From Amblyomma americanum (taxonomy: Eukaryota; Arthropoda; Arachnida; Ixodida; Ixodidae): a stretch of 64,000 nucleotides of DNA. The notes under the pieces were generated by a model. That model saw only the letters and a program-made list of their open reading frames with translations, did not search any database and had not been told where the DNA came from. The position numbers were made by a program, and so were the translations under genes. Below are positions 58,956 through 64,000 of this stretch, in pieces (within the stretch, counting starts at the first letter, position 1; every line of letters starts with the position of its first letter). The stretch is from the NCBI RefSeq assembly GCF_052857255.1, contig NC_135498.1, positions 161,968,124-162,032,123 of the forward strand, read 5' to 3'.

Positions 58956-59477
58956 CAGCACCGCCGGCACCGATGACACCGCCTTTTCTGCGACACGGGG
59001 CGCTTAACTCTGTTATGTTAAAAAGTGCTTGAGTGGCTACACGCGGATTTGAAAGCACCACTTCCCAAGTTTCATGCTGGCTCCACAAAGCCGTGAATGC
59101 GGTCAGAGAAAGAGAGGTAGAAATGCAGAGTATAACGCTGCAGTGGGTATGTGCCATGTTTTAAGAGGAAGAAGAAGGCTGTAGTGGGGATGGCAGGGCC
59201 GGCGAGTTTCAAGAAGGTAGCTTTATTAAAAATTTATAAAAGAAAGCGGCGACCCCTGACTGTTAACTATTAAGGATATGGCAGTGATCTAAAATAACAT
59301 CTAGACACACGTATAATAAAAGGTGGAAGGCACGCTCAGAGCATTCGTTTCCCCACCTGGTGTACACAACAGCTCGGCTGCTCCGGGTATGCATCTCGTC
59401 TACTCTTTTATAGATGTCGTTTCCTAGAAGAAAACAATAAACGGCAGGCGCCAATTTGAAAGGGCCCCTCTCAATAT

Positions 59478-59930
59478 TGACGCGTATTGGGGATCGAATT
59501 CCGGCTGTCAGGAAGACAGAGAAAAGCTTCTGAAATAAACAATTTATACTTGCACCGAGACAGAAATGTACTGGGCGGCGTTAATAGCGTCAAACGCACT
59601 CGGTGGTCGTCGAAAGACAGAATTATCGCCGCTCTCGGACGTGCTAATTTCAAATTCGACGAGGAACTTTGGATATAATGTTTGGTAATCTCCCGACACA
59701 ATTTCGATAAACGCGCAAACAATTCCATGCGTCTATAAACATTCCAGATGAATGCAGCCGCATCTGTCGTCAGAAACAGTGATAAAGCAACTCGCAGGTG
59801 ACTTCGAGAATGAACAAATAAACATTACAAAGTTTCTCGGCATTGCCCTTCTCTTAAAGAGTAATCAACCCGAATGTTTACGACGAAAACAGAGGGGACA
59901 AAAACAAAACACGGAAATTTCAAGCACAGG
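59478..59930 (-). repeat. LTR-like repeat, left copy
   Basis: Shares ordered blocks with 63536-63930: a TG start with ...ACG...GGGG; GAAAGACAG/GGAAGACAG; GGCGGCGT; CTCGGTGGTCGTC followed by GAAT and CGCCG; GTGATAAAG; GAATGAACAAA; and CAACCCGA/CGACCCGA. Identity is moderate with indels. It directly abuts the 3' end of a minus-strand integrase relic, as a 3' LTR should. Confidence 0.5.
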
Positions 59931-59949
59931 GCGTTCTTTATTGCTCAAA

Positions 59950-60392
59950 ATGAGGATTTAGGCACATAGTACGCACAACATCTGGCCATGCGCGGTGCTA
60001 TTGGGATGATGTGACTGCTTTGGGAACGTTTTCGTAGTCAAGCGCTTTGATTCGAACAACGATCTTGCATGGGCGGAAGTAGAGACGCAAAAGTTTTTCG
60101 CTTAGCCCGCGGCGGCGAATGTCCGTCCACATCCGCACTTTATTATCTGGCTTGTGTCTCGTTGATACGGTATCGGGGTAGATATTTGCGTCGGGCGTCG
60201 GTGCGCAGTTGATCCTTAATGCATACTTGACATACCAACAAACTTCGGCTGCGCGCTGCAGCTAGGCCATGTCGTCGAGGTTGTCTTCGTCGCTGACGTT
60301 CGGTATCATGGCGTCAGTCATAGTGGATTAGCCTAAAAGGCGTCGTCTGCGTGGTTTCCTGCACTTCGGTGTAGTAGGCAAGCACGACGTAC
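59950..60392 (-). pseudogene. gypsy integrase C-terminal relic (downstream half)
   Basis: On the minus strand: YVVLAYYTEVQETTQTTPF, then scraps of the linker with LQRA and QLRTDAR, then VRMWTDIRRRGLSEKLL, LYFRPCKIVVRIKALDYE and VVRTMCLNPH. This is the GPY/F-type C-terminal domain of a gypsy integrase. It continues the core at 60945-61405 once the RTE insertion at 60408-60935 is set aside. Confidence 0.72.
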
Positions 60393-60407
60393 GGGAGTCA
60401 TCGCTAG

Positions 60408-60935
60408 CATCATCAGCCTGACTGCACCCACTGCAGGGTAAAGGTCTCTTCCATGTCGCTCCAATTAACCCTGTCCTTTGCTAGCTGCGCCCACTCTATG
60501 CCTGTAAACTTACTAATCTCATCCGCTCACCTAACCTTCTACCGCCCCTGCTACGCTCCCCTTTTCTTGGAATCCACTCTGTCATACATAAGGACGAGGG
60601 GTTATCTTGCCTTCGCATTACATGCCCTGCCCAAGCCCATTTCTTCCTCTTGATTTCGACTAGGATGTCATTAACACGCGTTTGTTTCCTCACCCACTCT
60701 GCCTGCTTACACCTATCACTTTTCTTTTCATGGCTCGCTGCGTTGTGCTTAACTTAATCTGAACCCTTTTCGTTAGCATCCATGTATATTCTCCGTAGGT
60801 GAGTACCGGTAAAGATACAGCTGTTGTACACTTTTGTCTTTAGGAATAATGGTAACCTGCTATTCATTATTTCAGGAAACCTGCCATATGCGCTCCACCC
60901 CATTCTTATCCTTCTAGTTATTACCCTCTCATGAT
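60408..60935 (-). mobile_element. 5'-truncated RTE fragment inserted in the gypsy integrase
   Basis: The minus strand matches the last ~545 bp of the RTE at 1-3063, from the ATCATGAGAGGG equivalent of about 2515 to the GATGATG tail. It includes VNDILVEIKRKKWAWAGHVM and the segment ending in the ORF stop. It is flanked by a degenerate duplication: GGGAGTCATCGC (60393-60404) and GGGACTATATC (60936-60946). Confidence 0.88.
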
Positions 60936-60944
60936 GGGACTATA

Positions 60945-61405
60945 TCTCACGTATTGCGTTCCGCGTCGGCATACATGGCCAGCATGCCTGCGATGGCCCT
61001 GTTCAGGCGCTCCATGTGACAGTTTTCCTGCTGATGATCCGCGGTTGCGACCGGTGGCTGGTCTAGCAGTTGTGCAGAGTGGCTTGCGTCAGGTCTTCCT
61101 TGAAAACTACTCGTATATCCTTGATGCGCATTTCCGGTACACCTCGACGCAGGAAGCTGCACTCCATGAAAAGGTTCCCAACTACTGCTGCTGTGCCATT
61201 CCACAAGGCTTCGGCTTCGGAGTAGCGTGTCCGCTCGCAAGGACAATACACTTAGTTGAACACACTGACTTCGGTAAAGGGCTCAAGAGAGCCATAGCGA
61301 TGTGATAGAAAGCCTTGACGTGGCTCAGTAGGGTTCAGGAGTCCTGCTGCTCGAATCGGTAGTGTATTTCATCCCTTACAATCTCGACAGGCTTTCGTGT
61401 AATAA
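60945..61405 (-). pseudogene. gypsy integrase core relic (upstream half)
   Basis: Minus-strand scraps in order: CRDC of the zinc domain (about 61390), AGLLNPTEP, EPFTEVSVFN, RYSEAEALWNGTAAVVGNLF, LRRGVPEMRIKDI (the second catalytic Asp region), DLTQATLHNC, TSHRS, MERLNRAIAGMLAMYADAER (including the catalytic Glu region). Several stops. It joins 59950-60392 across the RTE insertion. Confidence 0.75.
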
Positions 61406-61504
61406 ATACTTTTTTTTTCGCATGTACGCAGTCAGCTGACGTGCGACTCTGCTCTTTACTAGAGCGCATGCGCAGAACACTACCTATCTACATGCGTCTT
61501 GCGG

Positions 61505-61547
61505 GCGTACGCACGCTACAAACCATAGCGTGTGTGCGCTACATGCA
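61505..61547. repeat. Imperfect palindrome
   Basis: GCGTACGCACGCTA and TAGCGTGTGTGCGC flank a short loop, matching at 12 of 14 positions. Purpose unknown; possibly a small fold-back element fragment. Confidence 0.35.
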
Positions 61548-61779
61548 CGTTACGAAATGCGTTCACGAGCCGGAGGCGCGCTGCTCGCCCGTTTCGGATA
61601 AATACATGTCGCGACCACATTTTTCGACGTGATAGCTGGCTCTAACTTGGAGCGGTTCGCTTTTGTTTTGCACGCTCTCGCCCACGCGTTGAGGTATAAG
61701 CGACAAGCCCCTGTTCTTTAGATAATTTGGTGATTTTCAAGCTGTTGGGCCTAAAGGAATACAGTGTGGCTGGCTGGAT

Positions 61780-61806
61780 GGTTGGACGGACGGACGGACG
61801 GACTTG
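61780..61806. repeat. (GGAC)n microsatellite
   Basis: GGATGGTTGGACGGACGGAC and further GGAC units, about four and a half units. Confidence 0.8.
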
Positions 61807-61839
61807 CTCTTCACGATTCCCAAATTAGACGCCACTCTT

Positions 61840-63535
61840 GCGTCGTGCAGGCAATCATGTGCATCTGGTCCTGGTGGCGCTATTTACTCACCTCTCTCTT
61901 ACCTCGCTGTGCATGGCCAATCTGCGCTGCTTAATTACTACAAAGAAACGTGGGTTCCGGAAATGTTCTAGAACACTGGAAGATCACCCGCCTGGTTACT
62001 CCCTTGAAGCCTGGAAAGCCTGCTTATGAGCTTAACTCATATCGGCCAGTTGCCCTTGCAAGCTTTATTGGAAAAGTTATGCAGTTAATGGTGTAAGGTA
62101 AGGCTTGAGAGCTATCTAGATAGCAAGTCCCTTTATCTGGACATAATGGCCGGGATTGGGCGAGGACGATCTTCAATAGACAGCGTCTTCAACCTTGGTG
62201 AGACAGTAGTACACAAAACATCGTCGCAGACTCTTAGTGCCTGTCTTCTCTGGCATCAAAAAAGCTTACGACAATGTTCTCCATGAATCCATTATTGATG
62301 CACTTGACGACTCGGGTGTTGGCGGCCGGCTCTACCTGTGGTTTGTGAGCTACCTCAGCGGCTGCTCAGTTTACATGCCTACCGCGGAGTTCCACAAAGA
62401 GGAGCCCTCAGCCCAACCTTATTTATTGTTGCACTGACTGGATCGGTTTGGAAATGGAGCAGAATGCTTCCCGAAATTGTTGCTATTAACAGCAGTTATT
62501 TATTTTACACGATTTGTTTGTATCATCAGATTGTGAAACGTGATTATTTAGTTTGTGTGCATTATTTTGAATTCCGCATCACATTTTGTGGCCCCACTTC
62601 CTTGCTGTAATGTCACAAGGCGATGCAGGTATCTTATAAAGAAATGGACGGCCTGCAAATGGAGTGAGATGCCAGTTAACATTCATATCAGTGCATATGG
62701 CGATGACATCTGCATCTGGGTCTCTGGTTCGACACACTCACAAATGCGTGCGAGATTGCAGCGAGCTATAACATCGGCAACCAGACTCCTACGGCGTCAA
62801 GATTTATTCTTAGCACCAAAAAATTGTGCTGCGGTCGCATTCACGCGCAAATCTGTTATCCGCTACCCGATAACAAAACACGAAGCTGAGATACATTATG
62901 TCTCCCACCACAAATTCCTGGATTTTATTATTGACCGCGGTGTGCCTTGGTCGAGGCACATCAATATGTTAAAGAAAAGGCAGATTAGGTTTTGTCGTGT
63001 CCTTCGCTTTGTAGCTGGCATGAAATGGGGTTCAACGGGGCGCTCTGTACTACGACTACACCGGATTCTGTTCCTAGGCTACATCCGATACAGCCTCCCA
63101 ATTCTCTCTATATGGGCATTTCGTGCTTGCGGTCTTCATAAGGCGTTCTAGCGCAGGCGCTCAGGGCATGCCTTGGATTGCCTCGGTGCAACTCTAACGA
63201 AGGCACGATTGAGGAACCACGTGCCTGCCTAATGTCGACATATTTGTCACATGAAGCCCTTCGAGTGTATTTACGCTTACTTACCTGACACCATTGTCAC
63301 CCACTGAGAAAGATTTTGCATGAGCGGCCGGAGAGAAGTTTTTCAAGTGCACTCCACTGCCATCAGCCCCAAACACCATCAGGCTATGTATGCCCTTCCA
63401 TACCATCCCGTCAAGCCACCGTGCCTGATGGATGAGCCTTCGGTATGTTTGCATGTTTCCGGAATACTAAAGAAATGCATGATGGCAGTCTGTGCACTGA
63501 AGCAACTTGCTCTAGCGTATATCCGGTTAGAATAT
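61840..63535 (+). mobile_element. Decayed I-group LINE relic (RT and pre-RNase H region)
   Basis: Scraps in order: NVLEHWKITRLVTPLKPGKP (61960) and SYRPVALASFIGKV; KKAYDNVLHESIIDALDDSG (about 62260); an insertion-like ~200 bp after PTLFIVAL; then a long open frame, 62555-63151. That frame has the RT box AYGDDICIW (YADD changed to YGDD), FLAPKNCAAVAFTRKS, HKFLDFIIDRGVPWSRHI and LRFVAGMKWGSTGRSVLRLH. Later scraps (LRRRSGHALDCLG, PSVCLHVSGILKKCMM, ALKQLALAYIRL) run to about 63530. A third LINE subfamily in this window. Confidence 0.8.
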
Positions 63536-63930
63536 TGTCACGTGGGGGTTACTGCAATCCAGAGAGCGGAAAGACAGCGAAGGCAGCGTCTAAACAAAAC
63601 TCTTTATGGACTGAATCATTCGACGGCGGCGTAGACACCAGCGTTCTCGGTGGTCGTCAAACTGAATGTCCGCCGTTGATTGCGAACTTTCTGGATAAAA
63701 CCCGCAACATTACTAGAACATTTCGGATTGAGGTAGAATCGAGTCCGCCTAGATGCGATCAATCGAGATAAATCTGGTCGTATAATGCATTCACAAAGTG
63801 ATAAAGTGGCGTGGCTGCAACTTTGAGGAATGAACAAACACTATGCAGAATCGGAGCATTAATTCCTCTCAAAGCATCGACCCGATGCTTTAAATCATAA
63901 GGCAACTAGAAAAAAACGGATTGTGCAAAA
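63536..63930 (-). repeat. LTR-like repeat, right copy
   Basis: Starts TGTCACGTGGGGGTTACTGC and shares its block order with 59478-59930. It may be the other LTR of the minus-strand gypsy element whose integrase lies at 59950-61405, or an independent solo LTR. RT and gag of that element are not seen between them. Confidence 0.5.
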
Positions 63931-64000
63931 TAAATAACGAACGTTGAAACGCAGCTTCCTTAGTTTTGTAGCGCGCATAATAGGGCTTTAGATGGACGAC

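Overview
The window looks like a piece of a large, repeat-rich hard-tick (Ixodidae) nuclear genome. The evidence is the repeat content: a tRNA-derived SINE of the tick Ruka type, RTE and I-group LINEs, a Penelope-like element with a GIY-YIG domain, several Ty3/gypsy elements and short fold-back elements. Introns and splice-like signals are visible. No bacterial genes, rRNA, functional tRNA or CRISPR array is seen. Organism assignment is inference, since no species-diagnostic gene is present.

Layout. 1-3063: RTE LINE, one long ORF killed only by four nonsense codons. 3064-9300: no recognisable gene, one SINE at 7726-7960. 9308 to about 19724: the most interesting locus, a candidate secreted glycine-rich protein gene. 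It has a signal-peptide exon and at least 20 related 57-nt mini-exons, most lying in a ~309-bp tandem array at 12600-18455. Every intron is phase 1, so joined exons read as repeats of GGNSGIDTGRAERSLGGGV. 22380-26480: rotted gypsy element on the minus strand. 26686-27400: possible first exon and CpG-rich promoter of a minus-strand gene. 27783-32024: gypsy element with two short LTRs and a 4-bp target duplication, but apparently no protease.

32029-38270: nothing recognised. 38277-43181: nearly full-length but dead I-group LINE. 43260-46030: second gypsy relic on the plus strand. 46070-50230: nothing recognised. 50233-50609 and 52658-52768: fold-back elements. 51630-51859: SINE. 52150-54060: I-group LINE relic. 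About 55540-57450: Penelope-like element. 58728-58955: cluster of a short interspersed repeat. 59478-63930: nested TE complex, in which a truncated RTE sits inside a gypsy integrase, next to an I-group LINE relic and between two related LTR-like repeats.

Apart from the mini-exon gene and the tentative exon at 26686-26731, all recognisable coding sequence is transposon-derived, and nearly all of it is visibly broken. The mini-exon gene would be read as signal peptide, then a run of near-identical neutral Gly/Ser/Asn-rich 19-residue units, then a short tail. That is an architecture of secreted structural (cement-, silk- or cuticle-like) proteins; a function beyond 'secreted repeat protein' is not shown by the sequence.
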